Source: Asterias amurensis (Eukaryota; Echinodermata; Asteroidea; Forcipulatida; Asteriidae). Taken from it: 64,000 nucleotides of DNA. Below are positions 1 through 11,786 of the stretch, in pieces; the stretch's first letter is position 1, and the number at the start of each line of letters is the position of its first letter. The notes beneath the pieces are model-generated. The model did not search any database and was not told where the DNA came from. It saw nothing but the letters and a program-made list of their open reading frames with translations. Where the stretch lies: positions 1,131,501-1,195,500 of the forward strand of contig NC_092660.1 of NCBI RefSeq assembly GCF_032118995.1, read 5' to 3'. The position numbers and the translations under genes are program-made.

Positions 1-189
1 TTTTGAAGAATGTGCAGACTGAGATGTCATATAGTACATTTTGTTTATTATAGTAAACACATTTTTTTTTTCCCCATAAGAGTACGTAACCTGTGTGTGA
101 TCTTAAAGTACAGTTGTCTACTGTCTGGGGAGTTTTAGTAGCCCAAACTTCTTTGTTGAAACAGACCTGGAATTACACAGACGCCATGA

Positions 190-345
190 ATGCCATGACC
201 TCTGTTGCTCGTGGTTTTGGCCTTGGTGTCCCTTCAAATGTTTCCCATAGACTTCAAGATTTCCCACTAAAAGTGCCCTTTGCAATTATAAAAATGGCCT
301 TGCCCTCTCAAAGACGAAATTCCAGTCCTGATAGATGGCAACCAG
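190..345 (+). repeat. dispersed repeat D (GGCCTTGGTGCCCCTTCAAA)
   Basis: Consensus blocks TGGCCTTGGTGYCCCTTCAA, GAAGTGCCCTTTGCAA and TGGCCTTGCCCTCTCAAA. Other copies: 3815-3910, 31945-32075, 47150-47275 (minus), 57960-58060 (minus). Confidence 0.6.
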
Positions 346-1494
346 TTTAATGGTCAAATGAGGATGTAATGTACACATGTATGTACTCACACACTCAAAA
401 TTAAGTAAACCCATTATTTCCCCCATATATTATTCAAACCTAAAAAGGAAGAATTTTTGAGTAATTTTTATCACGTAAGATGTGCAGTTTGTAGTACACA
501 GGGCAAGATGAAAAGTAGTACGGCCCACATCAGTTTTTATTGGACGATGTACATTAAACGCCGGGGTAGTGTTAAGGATGAGCCTTGCTATTGCATTAAG
601 TACACCATGTACACTATGTAATAGTAACGCCATTGCTATTCAATGCATCATAAAGTGCTTGCTGAAATACATAATAATGACACAGCCTCATGTCACATCC
701 TATGTGTAATCTGTTTCTGCCTCCATGGTTTAATCATCATTTCCTACATGGAGGCATTTCCATTGGTATGGTTTCCTACCTCCCACACCTTACTAACAGT
801 ATGAAGTGGGAGTAGTCTGTTTCCAGGATTTTTGTTGTCCCATTAGACGATGAGATGACATTCATGTACATGTAGCAACCCTATAGAGTATGATGACCAC
901 CAATAAGGAGTCATTAAAAGTGTACCTGTACACGTATGGTACATTCCAATATATTGGGATACATACTATTTCAAAGTAACATTTCCAGGGGTTACGATCA
1001 AGCAAGGCATTCTAAAAAAAGAAATAAAAAATGCATTGCAGGGAAAATGCTATCACGTCCCTGGTCACGTTGAATCTTGGTGGGGTGCCAGCGTCGGTGC
1101 AGCGATCCCTTGTAGACTTACTGAACCTCTTTGCCATTTCCAGTACTTCCTTCAAATGACAAGAACCATTTCTCAACACATCATTAATTGGTGCATGTCT
1201 AAGGTCACATGGGGGATTCTGTGCAATGATTTGATCAGTTGTTTTCAAGTGAGGCAGCAACCACATTGGAAATATCAGTTATCTTGACGATAAATGTTTT
1301 TTATAAAATCAGTTCTTGAGCTCTCCCCTAATCCTAACAGACATTCCATGGAGGAACCTTGCTGGATGCAATCTCCATGTTGTCGCAGAAATATACTAAC
1401 ATTTACTCAACTCATAAATTTCCACCTGGCACTTATAAACATAATTGACTGGTGTTCACTTTGTCAGTTTTTTGCTAAAATATAGAATTTGCCT

Positions 1495-1735
1495 CTAGCT
1501 ATCGGGCAATCTCAAGTGGTTGGTAAGCCATCTGCTCTAGAATAGCAAAGGTTGTAGGTTCGAATCCCACCCAAGTAACATCCCTGTGGATTTAAAATTT
1601 TCACAGGCCTTGGGAAAGTAGTGAGTAGGACAGGCTCAGGCTCTAAAATCATTGGTGTAAGGGTACAAAAAATCTTTATCCCTGACGCAAATTTAACATC
1701 TATTAAATTAATGCGGTGCCCTCTTTAAAAATACT
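1495..1735 (+). mobile_element. tRNA-derived SINE copy
   Basis: tRNA-like head with B box GGTTCGAATCCC and anticodon-arm remnant TGCTCTAGAATAGCAAAGG; the body contains TTGGTGTAAGGGTA and ATCCCTGACGCAAATTTAAC. Not a functional tRNA. Confidence 0.6.
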
Positions 1736-1737
1736 TC

Positions 1738-1930
1738 CAGCTACTGGGCTAGCTTGGTGGTCTAGTTTTAAGACAACTGCTCTAGAATGGCAAAGGTCGT
1801 AATACGTGTTTGAATCCCACCCGACCAATACCCCTGCAGTTTTTTTTTCATAGGACTCGCTAGGTGTAAGGTTACATATTGGTGTAAGGGTAAAACCAAA
1901 TGATATCTTTTATTGGTGAAATGCAAAGTT
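1738..1930 (+). mobile_element. tRNA-derived SINE copy, tandem with 1495
   Basis: Repeats the same head (CTGCTCTAGAATGGCAAAGG) and TTGGTGTAAGGGTA body, more degraded. Confidence 0.55.
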
Positions 1931-2152
1931 ACTGGTACTAAAAAGAATGAACGTCTTGTTTTTCAAGTGTCTAGTATTTCAAGTGTTAACTTTTTTTTTT
2001 TGTGGAAATTGGTAACCTTTTCAAAATAATTAAAACAAAATTATCATGTTGATTGAGGCGTCCATTTGACATACCAATGGTTTCCCCCACGTGTCAATTC
2101 CATAGTGACAGTTTGCATTATGTTGGATTTCACAATGCACTAAAGATTCACC

Positions 2153-2370
2153 TTAAAGACACTGGACACTATTGGTAATTGTCAAATACCAGTCTTCTCA
2201 CTTCGTGTATCTCAACATGCATAAAATAACAAACCTGTGAAAATTTGAGCTCAATTGGTTCTCAAAGTTGTGAGATAATAATAAAAGAAAAAAAACACCC
2301 TTTTCACACAAAGTTGTGTCCTTTCAGCTGCTAGATTTCGAAACCTCAAAATCTAGTTCTAAGATTTTTT
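2153..2370 (+). mobile_element. TTAA MITE family A, 5' fragment
   Basis: Starts TTAAAGACACTGGACACTAT and follows the family (CCTGTGAAAATTTGAGCTCAA, then the pairing AACCTCAAAATCTAG region), then stops matching; the right end is absent. Confidence 0.75.
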
Positions 2371-2527
2371 TTAAATGTTAAAATCTGTTATTGACAGTAA
2401 TGGATTTCAACATATTAATGTTGTTTACATTGTTAAAAAGACCAGACCTGTGTATAACAAACTCAAGTCACTGTGGAATTGCCTCTATAGCAAAGCCATT
2501 TGCTTGTTTGTTTGTTTGTATGTTTTT

Positions 2528-2895
2528 TGTTTGGATGATCTTTCCATTAATAAGGGAACTTGGCAAACTCCCTCAAGGGGATATAAACACCAAGCTGGCA
2601 ACAGCCAATTTCTCTCATACAAACATTGGTTTACAGTTTATGATTATAAATTGCACAAATCAAGAAACTGTGATTCAGTACCTAGATGACATTAGTTATT
2701 CTAGTTTAACTATTGTGATCAGCAGTTAGCTTGTAGGATTTGAACCCACAACCTTGTGATTGCAAGTCCTGCCACTGGACCACGGTGAGGACAATACTTA
2801 TTCCAGTCATTGTGAAATTAGTGGTTAGTTGGTAGGATTCGAACCCACATCCTTGTGATTGCAAGTCCTGCAGTCTAACCACTGTGGACCACAGT
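2528..2895 (-). mobile_element. tRNA-derived SINE with a second tRNA-like head
   Basis: On the minus strand a tRNA head (B box TGGGTTCAAATCC) at about 2795-2730 leads into a body containing AACACCAAGCTGGCAACAGC and a GGATGATC end. A second head (TGGGTTCGAATCC) lies at about 2895-2815. Body copies also occur at 48225 and 49803. Confidence 0.6.
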
Positions 2896-2974
2896 GACCG
2901 CTGATGCATGGTCCACCGGTTCTTAACAAAGATCATTTTCAATTTCTGTTCTTTCATTGATCATTTACTTTCAG

Positions 2975-5900
2975 GAGATGACCATTCTAGGATTTCCAAC
3001 CCTCTTCACATCGCCGGATCGAGGCCAGTCCGGGATATTTGACATTGTGCAATTAGTAAACTGTTGCTATGAACTCATACAGAGACATCAGCAGAACCTA
3101 CGCAAGCTGGAGGAGCAAGAAACTAAGTAAGTACTAAATTGTCTACCAACATAGTACCCCTTACCAAAGGAAAACTGATGTGCTCCTTCAAGAATGCAAT
3201 TCAATTTCCACAGGTTAGTTTTATTGTATAGGATTTTTTTTAAACAATTGCAGGGTTTCAAAAGCCAAAGGTAAATAATGATAAAATAATAAAAGGTATT
3301 TTTATTGCACTTTTCCAAAACATGATCAAAGCGCATAACAAAGAAAAGGATAAATTCAAACTAGCTATAAACAACTCAATAATCTACTATTTAGGAAAGG
3401 ACAAGTTTTAAGCTTTTTTCTTAAAAATAACAACACAAGGAGATTTACGGACATTAATTGGGAGATTGTTTCAAAGTTCAGCAGCAGAGTGTGAGAAGGC
3501 GTGTTTGCCATAAGTTAATTTAGATTCATACTTTGCTCTAAATATTCCAAAACAATTACCAATTGTAAAAAACAAAGTTTATCCTGGATGGCAAAGAAGA
3601 TACCCCCTAACTTTCATTGATACTTCATTCTCATCACAGACAAATGCGAGGTGACTCTGACTTGGAGCATCTACAATCCAACCATTCCCGTCTCAAATTA
3701 CAATTAGAGCAGCTGGAGAGAGACAATGTGTCCCTGACGGAGAAAGAGAGACAACAGCTGAGCCAAAACAAGACGCTGGCCGTCAAACTTAAAACCACAA
3801 GGGAAGAGGTGAGTTGGTCTTGGCCTTGGTGCCCCTTCAAAAGTTTTCCATTGACTTGAAGGTTTTCCAATTGAAGTGCCATTTGCAAACTATAAATTCC
3901 CTGCCTGGGTCTTTTCTCTTTGTGCTCATCTATCTTTGGACCTGAATGTCTACGTCTTTGTAGACATACTCAAGATTAGTCATTTGAATAACACTAGTGG
4001 TCAACTCTCTCTTTATGCTCATCTTTTTTTCATGTTTTTGTTGGACATAGTCCTGGTTGGTCATTTGAGTAAACCTAGTGACCAATATTCTCGTTGGGAC
4101 CATTTTTCTTCTGATCGAACCATCTCATACTTCTCTTTGGACCTGAATGTCTAGGCCTTTGTTGGACATATTCCATATTTGGTCATTTAAGTTACCCGAG
4201 TGGTCATTATTCTTTTTGTGCTTACCATTTTGATGATCGGACCGTATCAAGTATCGTCTTCGGACCCGAATGTCTAGGTCTTTTTAAGTATGACATATTA
4301 CATATTATAGATTACAGGTAATTTTAGTAGCCCAAGTGATCAAAGTTCTCTTTGTACTTGTCATTTTCAGATGAAGAAACTGGAGAGTATTGTAAAGCAT
4401 CGAGATACTCAGTTCAAGCATGATCTGAAGAAGAAAGAACGAGAGATCAATAAGATGAAAGAAAGAATACATCAGCTGCTGACAGATAAGAACCAAGAGA
4501 GGAGAATAGGTAAGTAGAGAGGAGAAGACACATTGCTCCCAAATGCATCCATCAAACATTTCCTTTCTTAGGTCCTGCCCTCTGAATAAACCCAAGTTTT
4601 CCTAGCCCCTTCACCAACATCCAGAACCCTACCTTCCGTCTATCTTTCCCAGATCATATCTCTCTGAACTCAAGCCTCCAAGGCCCATGCCAAGTTATGT
4701 TATGATTATGGTATAACACCATAACTGGTTAATGGGATTTTACATGCTCAAAATAATTTCCGTCTCACCGAGACAAAAATTATTTTGTGACTTGTTTTAG
4801 TTGTTTCTCAAAAACTACAGAACCTCAGTTGGTAATATTTGAAGGGAAGCTTTCCAATACCATTATCTTCAAACCCTGTAAGTTTAATGTAAATCTGTGG
4901 ACATTGAAAAAGCTCCCAAATTCTTTAACTTGTGTTCTCTTGTACAATGTAGCTACTGTATAACTAAAAAATCCATTACAGTTCGTTTTTCTGGATAATA
5001 TTCTATGTACATGCCCAGTTCCATCCATTTTTGTTTGACCATGTACACATGTGTAGGAATGATCCCAATGCAGACGTGTTCACACAAGACGCTTAGAGAA
5101 CCCAATAAAGAACTTCCGATAGTGCTTTGTTTAATCCCATCAAAATAACATCCAGTTAAATTTAGAATGGTATTACAGTGCAGTTGTCATTTTCCTGCCA
5201 GGTTGTTTAATACTTACTTCATCCTAAATCATAGGCCTTTTCAAAATCACAGTCTTAACTCTGTCACAGGCTTTAACTTACCTTTATTGAAGCCCACAAA
5301 TGCACACTGTTTCTGAGGGAGACTAATCCAAGAGCTGGAGCCACTGTCGTGGTTTCGTAAAGACCCTATGAGTCAGAGGGAACACCAGCGTTGTTATAGA
5401 GATGTATCACACAGCTGCCATGTTTGTCTTGTTCCCTATGTGTGACAGCAATAATGAACACTGATTCTTTTTGTATTAGAAGGGTCCAGACTATTTCATT
5501 TCCACTATCTCAAAAAGATTTTGGTAAATTCAGTTTCCTGTTGAATGTTTGTTTCCCTTCTTTATAGTTCTATTTAAAAAAAAAGATATTATTATAACAA
5601 AAAAGAGTAAGCTGATAATACTGATTGAGAATACAGAGTTAGCTGTTGAAAACTGCTTACCAATCAAAAGAACATATGGTGTAAATGCAAATAATAGTTA
5701 ATGCTTCACGTTTTGACCCTAGCAGAGTCTTCTCAAAGGCTAAATTACAACACAGATCACATAAACAGGTATACTGGTGTAAACAGAAGCAGTCGGGTGA
5801 AACGAAAGAGCAAGGCGAAAAAGAACACAGAAAAAGCAAGGGATGCACAGCGAAGGAAGATACTTTTTTTGACTTGAGTTTTGACTTTTGACTTGTAGGT

Positions 5901-8900
5901 ATGGACATCTTGAACTCATTACAACGAACAGACGGCAAAAGAGCCACATGGAAAACTGGAAAAACGGGTACAAAGTAAGTTCAGTGTGTACTGATGGAGC
6001 CCAACATACTCTTGGATGACTGTATTAAAATTCGAAATAAATATAAATCTATATATAGCATGAGACACTCTCAAACATGTTTGTATCACTATGTATCATG
6101 TTATCCGACTTTGTTATTTTTCTTTCGCCGTTTATTTTAAAGATGTTTTATACTCATGTTTAGGTACCACTCCTAAGGCTTTTCAACTTTTGCATGGCTC
6201 TTAATCTCTTATAATCTTATTCCTGGTTATTAGAAAATGTCTTTGATGTTGTTTCATGTAGACACGAAGAGGAAATGTATCGACTGATCATCACCAACTA
6301 CGAGGAGAGACAGAAAGAAATGATGCTGGAGAACCAAGTCTTAAGAGAGTCACTCAGTAATATGCAGAAGGAGCTGGTAGATCTTCTGAATCGAGAGGGA
6401 GATAAAGGCCTGGTTAGAACTGCTCCTCTTTTATATAATCCCCTACCCCTTATTAACCCAGCCCTTAATCCCCAATCACTCCCTATCTTCACCCCAAGAT
6501 TGCAATTTTTTAAGAACCAAACTCTGCCAGGGCAAAGTTTTACAAGGTTGTTTTAAAGCAGAAAATACTGCTTAGCATATTTCTTTGCTGCGCAAAAACT
6601 AAGCAAGGCACCAGTCAAAACAATGTTAACTTTATTGAACTTTTGCCGGTTATCTGTCTCTTGTGAGCAATAATTATCTGTGCTTAGCAAGGTTTGGTGC
6701 TTGCAGGCTGTATGAAAAGGGGTCCTGAATAGGAGTGAAATTGCAAACCTGCATTTACCCATACACGCTATATTAACAGCCAAATATTTGTTTTTCTTGG
6801 CAGCTTTCTCAAAACAACAACGACAGCGACGATGACACAACATCCATCGACGACTCCTCCGTTGATGAACTCTCCCACGGCCACTTCCAGATGCCGTACC
6901 AGATGGTCCGAGAAGGCATCGAGAGCAGCCTCAGACAGAAGTGGCAGCGGCTACGGGAACACATCCAACGAATGGAGAAAGAGAAGCTTGCCAGTCAGGA
7001 GAATAAAGAGAACTCTGGTGACCCTAACGGGACGGTGATCTTGCCAGGGAGTGATGCCCCAACTATTGAGAACATGGAGGATGAGATATCCAGACTAAAG
7101 GATAAAGTACAGGTGTATCATAGCATCATTGAGCAGCAGGAACAGGTGCTACATGTAAGTCCCTCATTGTATGGAAGCAAAGGTCACATGGAGTCATATT
7201 TTGTGTAATCATCATGTCGAAAATTAAGGCCATTGTCCAGACGGCTTGGGTTGGCCTGTTGTCTCCCTATGGCTCTCCTCCACTTGGCCCTGTCTCGTCC
7301 CTTGCATCGACTCCAAGCAGTTTCATGTCGTTTGTCATGGAGCTCTGCCACATCTTGCCCTGTCGGTCAACGAGTGTGGGCCCATCCAAAATTACGTTGG
7401 TACACCGCTTGACCCAGTTGGCATCCTCCTTTCTGTCCACATGACCAAACCACCTCAGCCTGTGCCAATACTTCAAGAGCTCAGCTATCATATTCTGCAT
7501 AAATCCTTGTGCACAAAGATAAAAGACAAAAATACACTTTGCATGTATAAAATAATCTATTTCTGTAAGTCCCTGAACTTAAAAGACAACTTAAACCGAA
7601 GACATGTAGATGGCGTTGATTACATAATAACTTGGATCATCTGTTACCAGTCTGTACAGGATACCAGTATGGACGACGGTCTGATGGCGCTCTTGAAAGA
7701 CTCGCAGTTCCTTGAGGAGAAAGAGACCTTAGCGGATGAGAAGAGGATGTTCTATCAGCAGAAGGCTTCCTTTGAGAAAGAGAGAAGGAACTTCACTGAT
7801 GCTGCTATCCGTCTTGGTAGAGAGGTAAGAAGAGACAGTGTCTGATGGCTCTGGGTAGTGGCTATGGCTGTCACTTAAGCCAACAGCATCAGCCTTAGTC
7901 ACAAGTTGCTGGTTTAAATACCACTGGATCTTTAGTTTGATTCAAAAGTGGCTTGTCACTCAGCATAGTGTCCGCACACTGCCACAGCCTTTGATATGCA
8001 TGCACATGTAATTCAACTAAAAAGGTTGTAGAAATTAAATACCCAAATTTACCAAAATATACCTATTTACCCAAATTCCTACATCAAACAAAATGTGAGT
8101 TTCATATGATCTTTTCCCCTTGAGGTGATCTTTCTAGTGCCCCCTCCCAGGTTGCATCATATACGGTAAAGCAATTTAAAATGTTAAATGGTCTCTGACT
8201 GGCACTCCCGAACAAAGATATTGACAAAATAAGGAGACCGCCAACTTAGGGCTAGATAGCTCAGTTGGTAGAGCGCCGGCACGTTAATCTGGAGGTCGCA
8301 GGTTCAAATCTTGTTCTAGTAAATGTCACCTTGTACACCATAAACACACCAAAAAATAGTATAATTTACCCAGCTAGTTTCCCTTGGTTTTTGTTTACTT
8401 TTGTCTTCTGTTCACTTTTACTGAAATTTGTTTTCTTCTCAACAAATAAAATTATTGACTGAACTGTTGTATTTGTTGGCGTCACATTTAGCGTCATCAG
8501 CATCTTATTGGAAACAGAACCCACCAGTGATGGTTGAATCCCACACATTGGTTCAAGAAAAAAATCATCTTTAATCTGCAAATCTCATAAGCAGTTTGTT
8601 AATTGGTTTTATTGTCATCTTTGTTTCATCAGCGGAAGAAGTTTGAGGAAGAACGAGGCACTTTCCTCCAGCAACAACTCATGTTAAGCCCGACCCAAGC
8701 AGGAACATCCCCTCCTCTAAGACCAGCCAAGTACATCAACAAATCTAACAGTAAGTCTTATCTTAATATTTGTAGGATTTGAACCCACAACCTGTGCAAT
8801 TCTAGAGCAGTGTCTTCCCACCTGAGTAATGTGTCTGTAATTTTGTTCACAGAGTAGCTTGGGTTAGTACTGAGTATACAGTGCTAACACACATCAGTGT

Positions 8901-9813
8901 ATACAAAAAGGGGTAAAAAACAAAAATTAATATTCTTTATCCCCGATGCAAATTTCAATCAATCTATTAAGTCATAGCTGTGAAGACTAGTCTTTGACAA
9001 TTAGCAATAGTGTCCACTGCCTTTAACAGCTTTAGGAAATTGTGCCCTGATCATTCTATTCTTCTGTTTATCCAAGGTCCAGGTGGTCATCATTCTGAAC
9101 ATACGCCCTCCTCCCTTCCCACCAATGACAACACACCAAAAGGACAACGATTACAGCAGATCATCAACACACCAACAACAGTGGAGCTCTACCGCGCCTT
9201 GAAACTCATCCCCGATAGAGGGGAGTGTCTAAACTCGTAAGTCTACCCCGGGAACTGGGCACCTATCTTTATCTGCAAGGATAAAGACAGGTACCAGCTT
9301 GTTAGATCCAGTGATTCCATTGGATACAATGATATCATTGGATAAATGCAGTGACTAAAAGCTACCGTAGCTGAGTTTGTTTTGATTGGTCTGAGGTCAC
9401 CTCGGTTGGCCAATCAAAACACAGATATTATTTTATGCTAAGTGTTTTTGTATTTTACATAAAAATTATGTTGGGTCAAGAGTAGAAATTCCCGCATACT
9501 TGAAAGGCATAGTGTAATTACTGCCCTCTGTTGTTCAAATCCCACCAGGTCAAGAGAGAGCTTACATGCACCTAGTTACTATTCAGACACAGACCAATCA
9601 GGCGTCAGCACTCCACGATCAGGAATAACGACCCCGCGCTCCGTCTGCAGTCAGAGCAGCGGCACCAGCAGTCGACGAATCACAAATCAGATGAACAGCG
9701 CCAAACGAGGGGGTGATACATCCAGCAAAGCGTCCGGCTCGAGAACGGATAATCTACGCACACCACACGGGCATCGGACCAAGAAAGGGGAGGGAACCGG
9801 GAAGAGGAAATAG
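2975..9813 (+). CDS. SSX2IP: SSX2IP/ADIP-like centriolar satellite and junction protein, 3' ten exons (5' partial)
   Basis: Exons read in one frame: 2975-3126, 3640-3808, 4371-4509, 5899-5974, 6262-6412, 6804-7154, 7660-7824, 8633-8750, 9077-9236, 9549-9813 (stop TAG). Together they give 581 residues; human SSX2IP is 614. Order and sequence follow the vertebrate protein: a GFPTLF start region, a long coiled coil (DLEHLQS, KKKEREINKMKERIHQLL), the MDILNSLQRTDGKR..W+TGKT block, EEEMYRLIITNYEERQKE, then EKERRNFTDAAIRLGRERKKFEEER. All introns are GT-AG with matching phases. The family binds afadin and alpha-actinin at adherens junctions and anchors microtubules at centriolar satellites (known for vertebrates). 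The Ser/Thr-rich tail after about residue 420 (STPRSGITTPRS) is little conserved. The preceding exon should end in phase 0 and was not found at 1-2974, so the start is missing. Introns hold a LINE fragment, SINE heads and tandem repeats. Confidence 0.9.
3270..3560 (+). mobile_element. probable LINE 3' region fragment
   Basis: Contains GGAGATTGTTTCAAAGTTCA and GTGTGAGAAGGCGTGTTTGC, modules common in 3' ends of CR1/L2-like elements. No coding sequence. Confidence 0.35.
3815..3910 (+). repeat. dispersed repeat D copy
   Basis: TTGGCCTTGGTGCCCCTTCA and GAAGTGCCATTTGCAA directly after an SSX2IP exon donor; the family sequence begins within 10 bp of it. Confidence 0.6.
3905..4370 (+). repeat. degenerate tandem repeat up to an SSX2IP acceptor
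   Basis: Three to four units of roughly 130 bp share TGCTCATCT/TGCTTACCAT, TTTGGACCTGAATGTCTA, TTGTTGGACATA and GGTCATTTGAGTAA. The last unit (CCAAGTGATCAAAGTTCTC) runs into the TTTTCAG acceptor of the exon at 4371. Confidence 0.65.
4726..4915 (+). mobile_element. degenerate TTAA MITE family B relative
   Basis: Shares TTTCTCAAAAACTACAGAAC, a CTAATATTT-like block and the AACCCTGTAAGTTTAATGT region with the 25515 element. TIRs not recognisable. In an SSX2IP intron. Confidence 0.45.
6520..6735. mobile_element. degenerate TIR MITE of the GCTTAGC type
   Basis: Weakly paired ends with CTGCTTAGCA near the left and GTGCTTAGCAAGG near the right, in an SSX2IP intron. A related half copy lies at 24327-24500. 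Confidence 0.35.
7215..7500 (-). mobile_element. LINE fragment, reverse-transcriptase ORF C-terminus
   Basis: The minus strand encodes RLRWFGHVDRKEDANWVKRC and, further on, MTNDMKLLGV, the C-terminal RLRWFGHV motif of non-LTR retrotransposon polyproteins of the RTE/Craft kind. Short and isolated, so a dead 5'-truncated copy in an SSX2IP intron. Confidence 0.75.
8195..8330 (+). mobile_element. tRNA-derived SINE (TAGCTCAGTTGGTAGAGC head)
   Basis: Good A box (TAGCTCAGTTGG) and B box (GGTTCAAATC), but the acceptor arm does not close and the flank matches 55835-55960 (GGCAC..CAAACAAAGAT, GGAGAC.GCCAAC). Hence a SINE, not a tRNA gene. Confidence 0.65.
8763..8960 (-). mobile_element. SINE-like fragment
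   Basis: Minus strand gives GCTCTAGAATTGCACAGG and TGGGTTCAAATCC, like the 1495 family; the plus-strand tail has TTTATCCCCGATGCAAATTT. Mixed orientations suggest rearrangement. Confidence 0.4.
8977..9026 (-). mobile_element. TTAA MITE family A, terminal remnant
   Basis: About 50 bp of the TIR end (AATAGTGTCCACTGCCTTTAA) in an SSX2IP intron, about 50 bp before an exon acceptor. Confidence 0.65.
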
Positions 9814-10807
9814 TGTTTAAATATAGAGAAAGGTTGGTGTAAAGTTATAGGGGCTGAGTTCCGGTATTTGTATGGCATCCATATAGCAGCAAAGCATGCA
9901 AAGCTTTTGAACACAGACAAATCATGCTTAGCAGAAGCGCGATGCTATTGAAAAAGGAAATGTATTACTGCCTCCAAGGTTGTGCTTAGCAAACTTGTTC
10001 GAATTTTGCATTGCACTTATTTTGAAAGTCTGCTCAGGTTATATTACAGTATAATGGCTTTGTCCGGTTGCATAAAGTTTGTCATCTGAAATGTTGTTTT
10101 CAGATATATTGTCTGCCAAGCTAAAGGACGTAAGAGAAAATTAACTGTTGAGTAAAAAGTAAAAATATGTTAATACTTTATGCCCAGAACTTGCAAGTTT
10201 CGGAGTCGGATTGACTCTGTTTTACTGCATGTAAAATAGTGCAGATGTATGCATATTTATTGATAATTATTGTAAGAAATTATATGGAAAATTATCACCT
10301 CCTTTTATGGGGGTGGCATTTTACTCGCAGTCAAACTTGCTCTGCAGATTTGCAGCGTGCTGACAAATTTGTCATGGCTCTTGCAATGACAAAGTTGAAA
10401 GAGAATGAACGAAATATTTAAGTCTTTTAAAAGTGCCTTATCTAGTCAAAGTGATGTGTAGATAGTTGTTTGTAACTGTAGCATTATGTAGTCTGTTGAG
10501 GCTACGCTTGGGAGTGATGTACACTAAAGTTGTGCATGAGTATCACCGGAGATATACTGGTACCCTGTTCCTGATAACCAGTCAATGCTACACCCCAACA
10601 AATTGACGACTTGGTGCTATATTGTCCTCAATGGCAATTTCATATCAGTAATAATCAAAAGGGCCTTAAATTCAAAGTGGCTATAAATCAGAGAGATAAA
10701 AGTACCAATATGCAAATAAATGTATTCCTTACAAATTTGTGTTGCACATTGCCTGCAATGGGAGACTTTTTGGAATGCTAGGTGGCATAATACATAATGA
10801 GTAATTG

Positions 10808-11176
10808 AAGGAACACGTTGCTTTGGATCGGACGAGTTGGTATATAAAGAGCATTTGTAACTATTTGTTTCATATTGCATATGGTTAGAAAGATGTTTTA
10901 AAAGTAGAATACAATGATCCACACAAATTTGCCTTGAAATTGCACCGTTTTCCTTTTACTTTGCGAACTAACACGGTCGGCCACTTATGGGAGTACAAAA
11001 TTTGACTCTCTTAATTGGCCGACCGTGTTAGTCGACAAGGTAAAAGGAAAACCGTGCAATTTCGTGGCATGTTTGTGTTGATCATTGTATTCTACTTTAA
11101 CAACATCTTTATACCCATATGCAATTTGTAACCACTGGTTACAACTGCTTTTCAAAGACCAACTCGACCGATGCTT
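10808..11176. mobile_element. foldback MITE family C
   Basis: Almost the whole element is one inverted repeat: AGGAACACGTTGCTTTGG on the left, complement on the right, with ACACGGTCGGCCA arms around a short loop. Same family as 62581-62972. Confidence 0.8.
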
Positions 11177-11560
11177 TCAGTTGGGTTTGAAACTTTGCAC
11201 GGTGGGAGTTTAATCAGTTGAGGGTTGCTGTAGCACCACTTGTGAATCTCTTTTGAGTAGTTTTTGTTCTTTGAAAAGAAGCGGTGGTTGACAACTCAAT
11301 GTTTTGATCATTTATTAATCACTGGTTCTTCTCAGAACATATACAATTCAAAAGCGCTTTACACAAGGTGCTATCGCAAACCTTACCTGACATTTACGTA
11401 TTTCTGAGCACTCATGCATTTCTGGAAATAATGGATTTTCTCAGTGAGTCTGCTGCCACCAATTGTCCCCGAAGTCTCCTTATCTTGTGAAACAGTTCAC
11501 CAGGAGCTCAGTTTCAAAAAGTTACAAGGAGGAACCAGACTATTTCTCCTTTCAGCCTCG

Positions 11561-11780
11561 GTTTGGATCATAGAGTTAAATATAACAACTAGAGGGCGCA
11601 CTGATGATACTGCTTGCACAAACGCAATGGGACCACGCGCAATTTGTGCGTTGAAATGAAGTTCACGTTGGAGTTTGTGTTTATTGAGCACTGCGCGATG
11701 CTGTTTTGTCAACTTGCAAAATGGCCATTTGCCGGGCCAGTGCGCCCTCTAGTTCTTATATATAACTCTATGGTTTGGAT
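11561..11780. mobile_element. hAT-like MITE with 8-bp TSD
   Basis: The element is 11569-11772, running CATAGAGTTA...TAACTCTATG, with longer imperfect arms including TAGAGGGCGCACTG. Target duplication GTTTGGAT is perfect at 11561-11568 and 11773-11780. Eight-bp duplications are typical of hAT elements; no transposase. Confidence 0.75.
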
Positions 11781-11786
11781 ACATTA

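Larger units (their letters stand above)
1..2974. other. SSX2IP upstream intron or flank, no coding exon seen
   Basis: AT-rich non-coding DNA. I looked for the missing SSX2IP N-terminal exons (family motif around a YLDQ end) and did not find them. Contents are repeats listed separately: a dispersed repeat at 190-345, two tRNA-like SINE copies at 1495-1925, a TTAA MITE fragment at 2153-2370, and a SINE pair at 2528-2895. Confidence 0.6.

Noticed and set aside
93-350. 85-residue open frame at the window start
   Set aside because: Overlaps dispersed repeat D and has no SSX2IP similarity.
7246-7845. 199-residue open frame on the plus strand
   Set aside because: It reads through the antisense of a LINE fragment into intron and then a true SSX2IP exon; only 7660-7824 is coding.
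8249-8321. Apparent tRNA gene
   Set aside because: A and B boxes are good but acceptor and anticodon arms do not pair, and the surrounding sequence repeats at 55835; it is a SINE head.
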